In this document: one piece after another, positions 9,890 through 18,983 of the stretch
Numbering within the stretch: position 1 is the first letter of the stretch
Layout of the letters: each line of letters begins with the position of its first letter
Assembly (NCBI RefSeq): GCF_000421485.1
Contig: NZ_ATXC01000001.1
Coordinates: 620,001 to 684,000, forward strand
Direction of reading: 5' to 3'
Length of the DNA stretch: 64,000 nucleotides
Origin: Desulfurobacterium sp. TC5-1
GTDB taxonomy: Bacteria; Aquificota; Aquificia; Desulfurobacteriales; Desulfurobacteriaceae
Notes under the pieces: model-generated
Databases searched by the model: none
Seen by the model: only the letters and a program-made list of their open reading frames with translations
Told to the model about the DNA's origin: nothing
Program-made: the position numbers and the translations under genes

Positions 9890-12800
9890 ACTTAAACAGG
9901 TTAAAACAAAACAGAAATGAAGTTTTAAAAGCAGAAATCGGAGCATTGCTTTTTAATCTTGGAAAAACACACGCAGGAATTAATAACTGGAAAAAATATT
10001 TTCCAACTGTTAATTCAAAATTTGATAAATACAAAAAATATTACTCTAAGCATATTTTTGAAAACGAACTTCGGGACACGGATATAAAACTTAAAGACTT
10101 TATTTTCAACGAAATGGTAAAATTGCCTGATAATACAAATAATACAAATTTAAACTGGCTGGAATTTTTTAAAGGTGATGCATCAGGTGAAAATATAATT
10201 CAAAAAATCTTTTTCCGTGGCTGTGAGAATGTAAATTCCGGCATAGACAAAGGCTCACCGCAAGATGCAAATCAATTAGAAAATTTATGGATTTCAAACG
10301 CTTTTGGAAGTTTAAAAAAAGAAATAAACGACGAAAATGATTTTGACAGTTCCCGTCTGTGTTTTTTCAGGGATTTTCACAGATTTCTTGAAGACAAGTA
10401 TTATTACCGTTCCCCCGACTGGAAAGAAATAAGAAATTGGGTGTTTGAACACGTTAAACCATGGTACTCCCGTCTTTTAAGTGATTCCCGTTTTCCTGTA
10501 AATGATGTTACCCTGTTTGATCAGGCTTACATGACTGCTTCTATGTTTAAAGCCGTGCTGGCGTCTTTATATCTTGATAATTCAAACTATCAAAATTTTA
10601 TTAAAAATCCTCAATTGATTAAATGGTCAGTTCTTGGTATTCAATATGACAAATTAGCTCTGGCAGAAAAAGGACTGAAAGTTGCATCCATCAAGTGGTA
10701 CAGAGAAACGGTAAACAAGGTTGACAATCAATTAAAGAAACTCATTGAGATAGAATACCCGCTTGGCAACGAGGTTTACAGGGATGAAACAGGGATCTAC
10801 TTTGTGGTTGGAGAAAACATAAAAGGTGATAAAGATAGTGAGTTTTACAAATTGAATAATGCCTTGTCTGTAATTAAAACAAAAATTCAGGATATTTTTA
10901 CCCGTAATTTTGAAGGAGAAATTTATCCTGCAATTTTATTAACAGAACCTTCAAGGGGATTGATGAATCTTGGACACCTTGTTGAAAAGGCAAAAGAGAA
11001 TTTTTTAAAAGCTGAATACCCTTCTGATTTTAAAACAAAACTTAAACACGATTCCAATCCAAACGGTATCTGCCAGATTTGTAATATGAGACTTGCCCAT
11101 AAAGGTAATAAAGAAAACTTGATATGCAACGTTTGCTTCAAAAGACAGCAGGGAAGGGTTAACGATTGGTTAACAAATGCTGAGAAAGAAACCATCTGGA
11201 TAGAAGAAATCAAAGACAAAAACGACAGAGTAGCTTATGTATCCTTAAAATTTGAATTAGACGAATGGTTGAATGGGAATATGCTGAATAGTTTATTACA
11301 AAATACAGCTGATTTCCAATTATGCTATCAAAACATGAAAGACACATTAGAATGTGTCAGTAATTTATACAAAAACAATGCTTTTGATGTAAACTCATTT
11401 TTATTAGATTCATCAGGTAACTTTAATGAATGTCTTTTAATTAAGTTAGAAAACCTGATAAAGAAAGTTTCAGATATTTCTTTTAATCGTAAATTAGGAA
11501 AATTAACATTACATGTTGATTCTAATAGTGTCGAACTAAAAGATAAAAGAGGAAAACTTCAACCCCTAAAAAATCTACTCAATAATGAAATTTTCAAAAA
11601 GTTTATAAAACTATATGATTTTTCTATTTTTAATAATCTTAGCAAAGATGCCTATAATGGATGCAAGAAAAACAACGAAAGTTTTGACGATTTTATAAAA
11701 CAGATTTTCTTTGGCTCTATTAGAGGAAATCAGTGGGAAAATTTCATAAAAAAATCGACTATTAATAATAAGATTAAGTGGGAAAACGAAACAATAGACT
11801 GGAGCAAATTAAACAATCAAGATATTGAATTCCTTGCCTATTTGATTCTGCAATTCCTTCTCCGAAAAAATCCATCTCCTGCAAGGCTCAGGAGAATCTG
11901 GGAAACGACAAAAGAATTTTTTGAAGAAATGCATCAGGAATTGGAAGAAATTTTAAAAATTCCTGAATGGAGGAAGAAAAGGTTAGTCTGGGAAGTAACC
12001 CTTGATGAAAATAATAGACTTGATAAATCAACGGAACTGGAAGGAGATAGACTTCTATTTTGGGCTGAAAAGGAAGGCAGTAAAGCAAAGATTTATTTAA
12101 TAAGCTCTATAGAAAGCTTCCTGGAAAAATACGGAAAAGAAAAAATCAGAGAAATCCTGAACAGTAAAGATAATACTGAAATAATAGATAGTTTAAAAGG
12201 CGGATATGGACTGAAAAACAAGAAACTTCTTCTCAAAGAATATAAAACTAAGGAACATAAAATAGAATTAGACATTAAAGAAAATCTCAAAGAAATTATT
12301 TCTTACAAACCCTTTGCCCTAATAACAAATCCATCCCCTGTAAACTATCAGGTAATTATTCCGGCAGAATACTTACCTGAACTTATAGACAGGACGATAG
12401 AGAAATACAACAAAGAATTCAAGTACGTTTACGGAAAACTCCCTATTCACATAGGAATAGTCATTTCCGACTACAAAAAGCCGGTTTATGTAAACCTGAA
12501 AGCACTCAGGAAAATAAGAAGAAATGTCAAAGACACAGACAAATTATATAGACCAGTAAATGCAGGGAGGTTTTATACTTTGCAAAAACAAAAATTTACC
12601 TATGCAACGCCGGAAGAAAAGGCAGCTGAAGCATACTATTCATTATACTGGGACAATCCGGAAGGGAAAGGCTACAACTTTTACATAAACCCAGAAAACG
12701 GCCGGAAAAAATGGATCAGCACTATTTGTGAATTCAACGCAGATGAAAAAGTTCAAATAATTCCCAATACTTTCGACTACGAATACCTGGATCACAACAT

Positions 12801-13233
12801 CAGGAGAAGTGAAATTACCTACGATGAAAGCGGAAAAAGAATGTTAGCGCTCAAAAGCAACAGGCCTTACGAAATTGAAGTTTACTGGGAAAAATTTAAA
12901 GCTTTTAGAACTCTGTCTAAAGACACCAATCTTCAGACAAGCAGACTGCATAAACTGATAGGAATCCTTTACTCTAAAGTTCAATATGAAGAGTTTGCAG
13001 ATTGTGGAGCGTTTCTCGCCTCCTCATTTATAAATTGGCTTGAACTCGGTAAAAATGAAGACAGAAGAAAATTAATAAAAGAAATTTTTGAGCTGGACGC
13101 GGACTGCAAAACTTTATCCGAAGACTTTAAAAGGGAACTCAAAGAAAAATTAGAAATCAAAGAAAACATACTGCTCTTTTTAGATATGTTCAATTTCTGG
13201 CATACTGCATTAAAGGAGGTAAAGGATGAGTAA
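9877..13233 (+). CDS. cas10: Divergent Cas10 (Csx11/MTH326-like, type III-C large subunit), catalytic motifs missing
   Basis: Large subunit of the type III complex, 1118 residues from ATG 9877 (GGGTGGGG upstream). Near the N-terminus, LLFNLGKTH at residues 24-32 aligns with the LLHDIGK of Cas10 HD domains, but the HD doublet is replaced by F26-N27. A zinc ribbon is intact: C399, C402, C417, C420. No GGDD tetrad of the cyclic-oligoadenylate synthase palm occurs anywhere; the only double-glycine stretch is KGGYGLKNK. Cas10 proteins with inactivated palm and strong divergence define subtype III-C. I therefore infer a structural, non-signalling large subunit. No CARF or Csm6/Csx1 effector is encoded nearby, which fits. 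Confidence 0.75.
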   Translation: MAELDLNRLKQNRNEVLKAEIGALLFNLGKTHAGINNWKKYFPTVNSKFDKYKKYYSKHIFENELRDTDIKLKDFIFNEMVKLPDNTNNTNLNWLEFFKGDASGENIIQKIFFRGCENVNSGIDKGSPQDANQLENLWISNAFGSLKKEINDENDFDSSRLCFFRDFHRFLEDKYYYRSPDWKEIRNWVFEHVKPWYSRLLSDSRFPVNDVTLFDQAYMTASMFKAVLASLYLDNSNYQNFIKNPQLIKWSVLGIQYDKLALAEKGLKVASIKWYRETVNKVDNQLKKLIEIEYPLGNEVYRDETGIYFVVGENIKGDKDSEFYKLNNALSVIKTKIQDIFTRNFEGEIYPAILLTEPSRGLMNLGHLVEKAKENFLKAEYPSDFKTKLKHDSNPNGICQICNMRLAHKGNKENLICNVCFKRQQGRVNDWLTNAEKETIWIEEIKDKNDRVAYVSLKFELDEWLNGNMLNSLLQNTADFQLCYQNMKDTLECVSNLYKNNAFDVNSFLLDSSGNFNECLLIKLENLIKKVSDISFNRKLGKLTLHVDSNSVELKDKRGKLQPLKNLLNNEIFKKFIKLYDFSIFNNLSKDAYNGCKKNNESFDDFIKQIFFGSIRGNQWENFIKKSTINNKIKWENETIDWSKLNNQDIEFLAYLILQFLLRKNPSPARLRRIWETTKEFFEEMHQELEEILKIPEWRKKRLVWEVTLDENNRLDKSTELEGDRLLFWAEKEGSKAKIYLISSIESFLEKYGKEKIREILNSKDNTEIIDSLKGGYGLKNKKLLLKEYKTKEHKIELDIKENLKEIISYKPFALITNPSPVNYQVIIPAEYLPELIDRTIEKYNKEFKYVYGKLPIHIGIVISDYKKPVYVNLKALRKIRRNVKDTDKLYRPVNAGRFYTLQKQKFTYATPEEKAAEAYYSLYWDNPEGKGYNFYINPENGRKKWISTICEFNADEKVQIIPNTFDYEYLDHNIRRSEITYDESGKRMLALKSNRPYEIEVYWEKFKAFRTLSKDTNLQTSRLHKLIGILYSKVQYEEFADCGAFLASSFINWLELGKNEDRRKLIKEIFELDADCKTLSEDFKRELKEKLEIKENILLFLDMFNFWHTALKEVKDE

Positions 13234-14347
13234 TCAAGACATTGAAAACAAAAACAGTATGGTTGAAGAGATATCAATTTTTGCCATGGCAATGGATCCC
13301 GTTCATGTAGGAACCGGTGGTTATTCCATAGGAATGGTTGACAACACCATAGTAAGAGACCCTATCACCAATGTACCTAAGATTCCGGGAAGTACTCTGG
13401 CAGGCACATGGAGATATTATGTAACTTTGGAATTACAAAGTCATTTTAAAGAAGAATATAAAGCAGACCTGAAAAAAAGGGAAGAACATCAAGACGATAT
13501 TTCCAAGCTTTTTAACAATCCAAAAGATTGGATGAAAAATTTTAACGGCAATAGATTCGCAAAAATTAAATGTGCAGGACAGGATGAAGAACCACAAAAA
13601 ACCTTAGAAGAATCTAAAAACACAGATACCGGACATTGCGGACACTGCATAGTCTGTAAAGGTTTTGGATTTTCTAAAAAAAACATGCGCTGGCAGGGAA
13701 TGATATTTTTCAGCGACTTACAAATTTTGTTCTTCCCCGTATTTACGATAAAAGGAACAAAGTGGATAACCACAGCTTCAAAACTAAAAGAAACAGGCAT
13801 AGCACCCGAGATTGAAGATAAACAATCTGAGGATAAAATAAAAACGGAAACCGGAGATGAAAAATACCTGAACTTAGGCTGGCTGTACTTAGAGGTTGAA
13901 GGACCACACAACATAGACAAAAACAAATTTAAGATACCGAAATTTGGAAAGTTTAACTTAAAACCTGAAGATGTAATCGTCGTGCCTGAAAGTTTATTCG
14001 CCCACATAGTGAACTCAAATTTAGAAGTGAGAACTTCTGTGGCCATAGACCCCATCACCGGAGCAGCAAAAGAGGGAGCACTATTTACATCTGAAGCTAT
14101 CCCGAGAGGAACGATATTACACGGCACGATAAGAATCTTTAATAAAAAAGCATTTGAAGGGAAGAAAAATGATGAAAGTAATTCGGAAACTCTTCCGGAA
14201 ACAAAATATTTAATCGAGGCTTTAAAAGAAAGCAGACATTTCTACGAAACTCTTGGAATAGGTGGCATGACTACAAGGGGTTTCGGGAGATTAATCATAA
14301 ACTCTAACGAATTTGAAGGAGGTGAAAGCAGTGGAAACCGCAAATAA
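13226..14347 (+). CDS. cmr4: Type III backbone RNase, Cmr4/Csm3-like Cas7
   Basis: Repeated backbone subunit that grips crRNA and cuts target RNA every six nucleotides. The opening HVGTGG...MVDNTIVRDPITNVPKIPGSTLAG is the family hallmark. D39 in MVDNT occupies the catalytic Asp position of Cmr4/Csm3, so RNA cleavage is probably active even though Cas10 is not. A zinc-knuckle insert GHCGHCIVCKGFGFSKK (about residues 131-147) is as in many Csm3-like proteins. The C-terminal loop is GIGGMTTRGFGRLII. 373 residues; ATG has a near-perfect ribosome site AAAGGAGG inside the end of cas10. Confidence 0.85.
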   Translation: MSNQDIENKNSMVEEISIFAMAMDPVHVGTGGYSIGMVDNTIVRDPITNVPKIPGSTLAGTWRYYVTLELQSHFKEEYKADLKKREEHQDDISKLFNNPKDWMKNFNGNRFAKIKCAGQDEEPQKTLEESKNTDTGHCGHCIVCKGFGFSKKNMRWQGMIFFSDLQILFFPVFTIKGTKWITTASKLKETGIAPEIEDKQSEDKIKTETGDEKYLNLGWLYLEVEGPHNIDKNKFKIPKFGKFNLKPEDVIVVPESLFAHIVNSNLEVRTSVAIDPITGAAKEGALFTSEAIPRGTILHGTIRIFNKKAFEGKKNDESNSETLPETKYLIEALKESRHFYETLGIGGMTTRGFGRLIINSNEFEGGESSGNRK

Positions 14348-14729
14348 TAAAGGCAAAAACATAGAAGCCTTAACAAGCACAATAGCCTACGAAATAGTCA
14401 GTAAAGGAATTTTAAACGAAAGCGAGATAAATAAACTGCTTGGAGTTTTAACAAACAACGGTGTCTATGCAATGTGGGTGTACGCTCAGGCAAATTTTAA
14501 AAATGAAAAAATCAGTGAGTTCGCAAGAAGAATTGAAGAAATTCCTCCGCTTAGCGACTTTTCAAAAGACGAAGGAACGCCTAAAGAGAGTAAAAGAATC
14601 GAGCGTGTAAACAATAACCTTAGAGAAATATCCGAGAACCTTCCCCAGCTTTTACTTCTGAAACAACTTCTGGAAAAAACACTAACTTATGCAAGATACC
14701 ATGCAAAAGCATCAGGAGATAAAAAATGA
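14331..14729 (+). CDS. cmr5: Type III small subunit, Cmr5-like (Cas11 group)
   Basis: A 132-residue, mostly helical, charged protein starting at GTG 14331 behind AGGAGGTG; an upstream in-frame TTG at 14313 has no ribosome site. Motifs such as LGVLTNNGVYAMWVYAQAN and LLLLKQLLEKTLTYARYHAKA resemble Cmr5, including the C-terminal YARYHAKA helix. Small subunits stack along the target strand in the complex. Assignment rests on size, helicity and position between cmr4 and the Cas5-group gene. Confidence 0.72.
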   Translation: METANNKGKNIEALTSTIAYEIVSKGILNESEINKLLGVLTNNGVYAMWVYAQANFKNEKISEFARRIEEIPPLSDFSKDEGTPKESKRIERVNNNLREISENLPQLLLLKQLLEKTLTYARYHAKASGDKK

Positions 14730-15577
14730 AGTGGTATAAGCTGATTTTTGAACAGGTACAGCCGATTCACGTTGGAAAACTCAACTGGGGAGTGGTATCT
14801 GAAACAGAAATATTTATTCCCGGACAAACCATGTGGGGTGCCGTTGTCAACGCGTATTTATGTAAAAATAAGCATTCTGAAATAAAGACCGTCCAGGAGA
14901 ACTTTGAAACTATAACAAATTTCTTTCCATCTTTTGATGAAGAAAATATTTTAGAACCTGCCTATAAGGACGGAGAATTTGCATACAAAACAAAAAAAAG
15001 CTTAATAACAGAAGAAAAATTCAGGATTTACTTTGTAAGTGCCGACTTCAAAACATCTATAAATCCATTTACTGTAACGGCTAAAGAAGAGCAGCTGTAT
15101 GAAATTGAATACATTTTGCCGAAGCCGAAAAGAGAATTTTTAGAAGATGCAAAGCAATTGGGTTTCAAAGAAAATCTCTACTGGATAGGTTTAATAAAAT
15201 TAAAAGAAGACGACATAAAAGAAGTATTCGAAAGAGGAAACTTTGAAATCTTTGTAGGCGGAGATGCAAGATACGGCTACGGCTTGATGAAACTAAAGAA
15301 ATATAAAGAGGCAGAAGAAAAAGAATTACAAAAATGGAACTTAAATGACGATGGAAAGTTCAATCATGATAGCAAAACACCTTTAAAAAATTTTTTAGAA
15401 TTTAGCAGCGGCATAAAGTTCAAAGGGGATATCAAACTTATTCCCGAAATGGATTTTTCTCAAAACACTTCTTCCGTAAAAAATGCAAAATTTTACATAG
15501 CAATAGGAAGTATGCTGGAAAACAATCCCCCTCATGATTTAATTTTAAAAAAAGGGAAATTTATTCTGGAGTCTTAA
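14726..15577 (+). CDS. Type III Cas5-group RAMP protein, Cmr3-like
   Basis: Predicted crRNA 5'-tag-binding subunit that contacts Cas10. The 283-residue protein opens MKWYKLIFEQVQPIHVG and has a mid-protein glycine loop FVGGDARYGYGLMKLKK, as in Cmr3/Csm4/Csx10 proteins. The C-terminal part is weakly conserved. Start ATG overlaps the small-subunit stop as ATGA. It completes a six-subunit set for the type III complex. Cmr3 is preferred over Csm4 from the company of Cmr1/4/5/6-like genes. Confidence 0.65.
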   Translation: MKWYKLIFEQVQPIHVGKLNWGVVSETEIFIPGQTMWGAVVNAYLCKNKHSEIKTVQENFETITNFFPSFDEENILEPAYKDGEFAYKTKKSLITEEKFRIYFVSADFKTSINPFTVTAKEEQLYEIEYILPKPKREFLEDAKQLGFKENLYWIGLIKLKEDDIKEVFERGNFEIFVGGDARYGYGLMKLKKYKEAEEKELQKWNLNDDGKFNHDSKTPLKNFLEFSSGIKFKGDIKLIPEMDFSQNTSSVKNAKFYIAIGSMLENNPPHDLILKKGKFILES

Positions 15578-17296
15578 ATGATAGAAGCAATTTATAACCT
15601 TGGAAAAATTTTAATGCAGGATGACGGCAATTCCGGCAAAGTAACGCCAGAGCCGGTCAGCGCAGACAGATTAATAATCATAAACCTTGATAAGGATGGA
15701 AAGCTTATTAACGTTACAGATACAAAAAATGTATCCGAATACGAAAAAAAACTACTTTATAAAAGAGTAAGAGCCTCCAGACGATGCAATTCCTGCACTC
15801 CCACATTCTTTCTGAACATAAAAGAACCGCAAAAAAGCATAACCTGCTTAAAGTCCATCTTTAACTGGATGAAAAACTATAACAGTTCGGTTAAAGAACC
15901 AGAAGACTATGAAGCAATTCTCAAAGCACTGAAAAGTTACCTGAAAGACTTTCCTCCGCAAAGCAGAGAAAAGATTCTTCTTACCGTTACCGTGGACGGG
16001 AATTTCCCCTCAGAAATTCCGGAGATAGTTAGCGCATTTGAAACCGGCTATGTTCAAGAACTTGGATTTAACGAAATCGGAACATGTTCTCTGTGCGGCA
16101 GCACTACCAGAATTACAGGGAAAAAATCCCCCTTTGCCTTTTACACACTTGATAAAGTGGGCTACATTTCAGGCTTTTCAACTAAAAATCACGGGAAAGG
16201 ATTCCCGATATGTTTTGAATGTTTCAAAAAGCTGGAAAAAGCCAAACAGTACATATCAAGCAGAAGTTTTATTTTAACCAAAAACGCTCCCAGATACTGG
16301 CTCGTCCCAGGTGTTATTTTTGACACAGAAACTTCTGACAGTAACTCACTCAAAGAACTCATTGAAAACATTTACGACCTGGAATACATGAAAAAGTATC
16401 TTCATTTAACAGAAACGGAACATCAAAAACTTGCAGATACAGAAGAAGATATTCTGGACATACTGAAAGAGCTTGAGGACTATCTCACATTCCACTTTAT
16501 TTTTATTGAAAAGAACCAATCTCAGGAAATCATTAAACTGCATATCCAGGACATCTATCCTTCAAGAATAAAAAAGCTTTTCGAAGCCAAAACCCACGTT
16601 GAAAAGAACCTGGAACTTAAAAGAGAATTCACTTTCGGCACTTTAGGTCAGTTTTTCTGGAAATGGGATAAGCACTCTAAAAGGAAAGACCTGCAGAAAT
16701 ATTTCCTTGATCTCATTGACCGGATATTTCGGGAAGTCCCTTTCTCAGAAGCCCTGCTCATAAAGTTCTTGCTTAATGGAATAAGACGAGCTTACCTTGA
16801 CGAAGAATACGATAAATTAACAGCACTCAATGCTTTAGCATCGTTCCTGTTTGTTAAAGCAACTACGGAGGGAATAATGGAAACTATCAAAACCGACGAC
16901 GTCAGGAATTTATTAGAAACTCTACCTCTGCTAAATACACCGGAAGCAAAAGGATTATTTGTCCTCGGAGTCCTGACACAGCGCCTGATTGACAAGCAGG
17001 CTGGAACCAGAAAAGGCAACAAACCTTTCCTTAAAAAACTTTCCAGCTTTAAACTGGACCAGAGAGGCTTTGAAAAATTGATGCCTGAACTGAGAGACAA
17101 AATGGAAGCCTACGAAATTTTTGGAAAATTTGAAAGGGAACTGTTTGACCTGGCTTCAGAATGTTTTGCTAAAGCCAACCAGCCCTGGAAACTTAATGTT
17201 GAAAAGATGAACTTTGTATTTGCAGTCGGCATGGGAATGAAGGACAAAATCTACAATAAAAAATTTGAGAACAAAACTGATGGAGGTAAATCATGA
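15578..17296 (+). CDS. cas8b: Type I-B Cascade large subunit Cas8b (Csh1)
   Basis: Large subunit that recognises the PAM in type I-B Cascade. 572 residues. Two cysteine pairs, C170-x2-C173 (GTCSLCGS) and C212-x2-C215 (ICFECF), form the zinc ribbon of the Csh1 family. A further pair C70/C73 sits near the N-terminus. The helical C-terminal half (about 330-550) includes LLIKFLLNGIRRAYL and the KLNVEKMNFVFAVGMGM ending typical of Csh1. It starts at the base after the stop of the type III module, and the frame is joined to cas7 by an ATGA overlap, so both effector modules lie on one transcript. Confidence 0.82.
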   Translation: MIEAIYNLGKILMQDDGNSGKVTPEPVSADRLIIINLDKDGKLINVTDTKNVSEYEKKLLYKRVRASRRCNSCTPTFFLNIKEPQKSITCLKSIFNWMKNYNSSVKEPEDYEAILKALKSYLKDFPPQSREKILLTVTVDGNFPSEIPEIVSAFETGYVQELGFNEIGTCSLCGSTTRITGKKSPFAFYTLDKVGYISGFSTKNHGKGFPICFECFKKLEKAKQYISSRSFILTKNAPRYWLVPGVIFDTETSDSNSLKELIENIYDLEYMKKYLHLTETEHQKLADTEEDILDILKELEDYLTFHFIFIEKNQSQEIIKLHIQDIYPSRIKKLFEAKTHVEKNLELKREFTFGTLGQFFWKWDKHSKRKDLQKYFLDLIDRIFREVPFSEALLIKFLLNGIRRAYLDEEYDKLTALNALASFLFVKATTEGIMETIKTDDVRNLLETLPLLNTPEAKGLFVLGVLTQRLIDKQAGTRKGNKPFLKKLSSFKLDQRGFEKLMPELRDKMEAYEIFGKFERELFDLASECFAKANQPWKLNVEKMNFVFAVGMGMKDKIYNKKFENKTDGGKS

Positions 17297-18210
17297 TTAG
17301 AAACCGCCGTGAGTATCTTTTTTTCTACGATGTAACCGATGCGAATCCCAACGGCGACCCAATGGATGAAAACAAGCCGAGAATTGATGAAGAAACAAAA
17401 ATCTGCCTCGTAACAGACAGCAGACTGAAGAGGATAATCAGGGACGAACTGGCAGACATGGGTGAAGAAATCTTTATAAGGGAAGAAAGAAAAGAAGACG
17501 GAAAATTAAAAACAAAAGAGGAGCTGTTAAAAAGTTACAACAAAGGAGATTACAACGAAATTCTTAAAAGATGCATAGATATAAGACTTTTCGGCGGAAC
17601 GTTTGCTATCGGAGACAATGCTAAAAGCTTTACAGGACCTGTCCAATTTAAATTCGGAAGAAGTCTTCATAAAGTAGATGTAAAACTTATCAAAGGAACC
17701 ACTGTTATGCCGTCAGGAGAACAAAGAGGACAGGGGACAATGACAGATTTTTACATAATTCCCTATGGACTTTTCTGTTTCTACGGAATAGCCAATGAAA
17801 AAGCATCAAATGATACACAGCTGACCGACGAAGATCTGGAAAAAATGACAGAAGCACTATGGAAAGGAATAAAAGAGTCAACAGATGTAATTTCCCGTTC
17901 CAAATTTGGACACATGCCGAGACTCTTAATAGAGATTATCTACAAAGAAGGTGAAAAGTTCCACATTGGAGAACTTAACAAAAGAGTTTCTATAAATAAG
18001 CCGGAAGCCCTTGATGATCTTGCAATAAGAGATATTGAAGAGTTTGAACTTGACCTTTCAAAACTCAAAGAAGCAGTACAGAAGCACAAAGACAAAATAG
18101 AAAAAGTTTACTACTGTATAGATGAAAGAGTTAAACTCACCGAAGGTTCCACACTGAACGAAGTTTTTGAAAACATCACTCTGGAGAAGTTTCCATGGCT
18201 TGCAGAATAA
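17293..18210 (+). CDS. cas7: Type I-B Cascade backbone Cas7 (Csh2)
   Basis: Backbone subunit coating the crRNA spacer. The N-terminus has the highly conserved Csh2 stretch FFYDVTDANPNGDP followed by DSRLKRIIRDEL, and a mid-protein VISRSKFGHMPRLLIEI. 305 residues is the normal size for Csh2. ATG has GATGGAGGT upstream within cas8b. No irregularity seen. Confidence 0.92.
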   Translation: MIRNRREYLFFYDVTDANPNGDPMDENKPRIDEETKICLVTDSRLKRIIRDELADMGEEIFIREERKEDGKLKTKEELLKSYNKGDYNEILKRCIDIRLFGGTFAIGDNAKSFTGPVQFKFGRSLHKVDVKLIKGTTVMPSGEQRGQGTMTDFYIIPYGLFCFYGIANEKASNDTQLTDEDLEKMTEALWKGIKESTDVISRSKFGHMPRLLIEIIYKEGEKFHIGELNKRVSINKPEALDDLAIRDIEEFELDLSKLKEAVQKHKDKIEKVYYCIDERVKLTEGSTLNEVFENITLEKFPWLAE

Positions 18211-18983
18211 TTGCTTTTGATATATGGGGAGAACTGGCACACTTCAGGCGGTTTTTTACCACTTCTTCTCCCCTCACTTTCTCTTTTCCGCCGCCAACAA
18301 CCGTTAGGGGAATAATCGGAGCCATTTTAGGACTTCAAAAAAATGAATACATAGAAATTACAAATCGGTTAAGTATCGGAATATATATCACTTCCCCTAT
18401 CAGGAAGCTAAGAACCGGGCTAAACATAATTTTCACCAAGGGAAGCGGTGGGAAATTTGAACCAACGCTTTTTAAAGATAAAAAGGGAGATGTTAAAAAA
18501 ACCGTTAGAACGCAAATTCAAGTAGAATTCCTGAAAGATCCTGGTTACAGGATTTTCGTAGCCGGTGACGAAAAACTTCTTGATTCCCTTTTGAACTATC
18601 TGCCGTACCACAAGACAGAATACACTGTTTCCCTTGGTCTTTCTGAATGCCTTGCCGATTTTAAATTTGCAGGTGAATTTACCGCTGAAGAAGTAGAAGA
18701 AACGAGCGAAATACATTCAGCAATACCAACAAGAAAAATAAAAAACATCAGCTTAAGCAACCAGATTAAACTGGCTAAAGAGAGAATTCCCATATATATG
18801 AACGCAGAAAGAATTGTTCAGGAATATGACAATATTGTATTTGAAACCAGCGGTAAACCAATTAAGGGAGCTTTTAAAAATGTCTTCCACATTAAAGAGA
18901 CCGGAGAAAACGTTCACCTGTTTACTGTCCCATCCCAACAAATGTCTAAAAGATCATTTGAAAAAGACGCAAAATCTGGTTGA
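18195..18983 (+). CDS. cas5: Type I-B Cascade subunit Cas5
   Basis: Binds the 5' handle of crRNA in Cascade. The opening FDIWGELAHFRRFFTTSSPLTFSFPPPTTVRGIIGAILG region is textbook Cas5h/Cas5b. The family end, a GENVHLF-like strand, falls near base 18925. The remaining roughly 20 residues (TVPSQQMSKRSFEKDAKSG) are read from DNA that also encodes the start of Cas3, so the overlap of about 104 bases is unusual. The original stop may have been lost or a small indel is present. It overlaps cas7 by 16 bases. Confidence 0.88.
   Translation: MACRIIAFDIWGELAHFRRFFTTSSPLTFSFPPPTTVRGIIGAILGLQKNEYIEITNRLSIGIYITSPIRKLRTGLNIIFTKGSGGKFEPTLFKDKKGDVKKTVRTQIQVEFLKDPGYRIFVAGDEKLLDSLLNYLPYHKTEYTVSLGLSECLADFKFAGEFTAEEVEETSEIHSAIPTRKIKNISLSNQIKLAKERIPIYMNAERIVQEYDNIVFETSGKPIKGAFKNVFHIKETGENVHLFTVPSQQMSKRSFEKDAKSG

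Noticed and set aside
9877-13233. YFVVGENIKGD near residue 305 as a disguised GGDD site
   Set aside because: It lacks the paired acidic residues after two glycines; it cannot be called catalytic without a structure.
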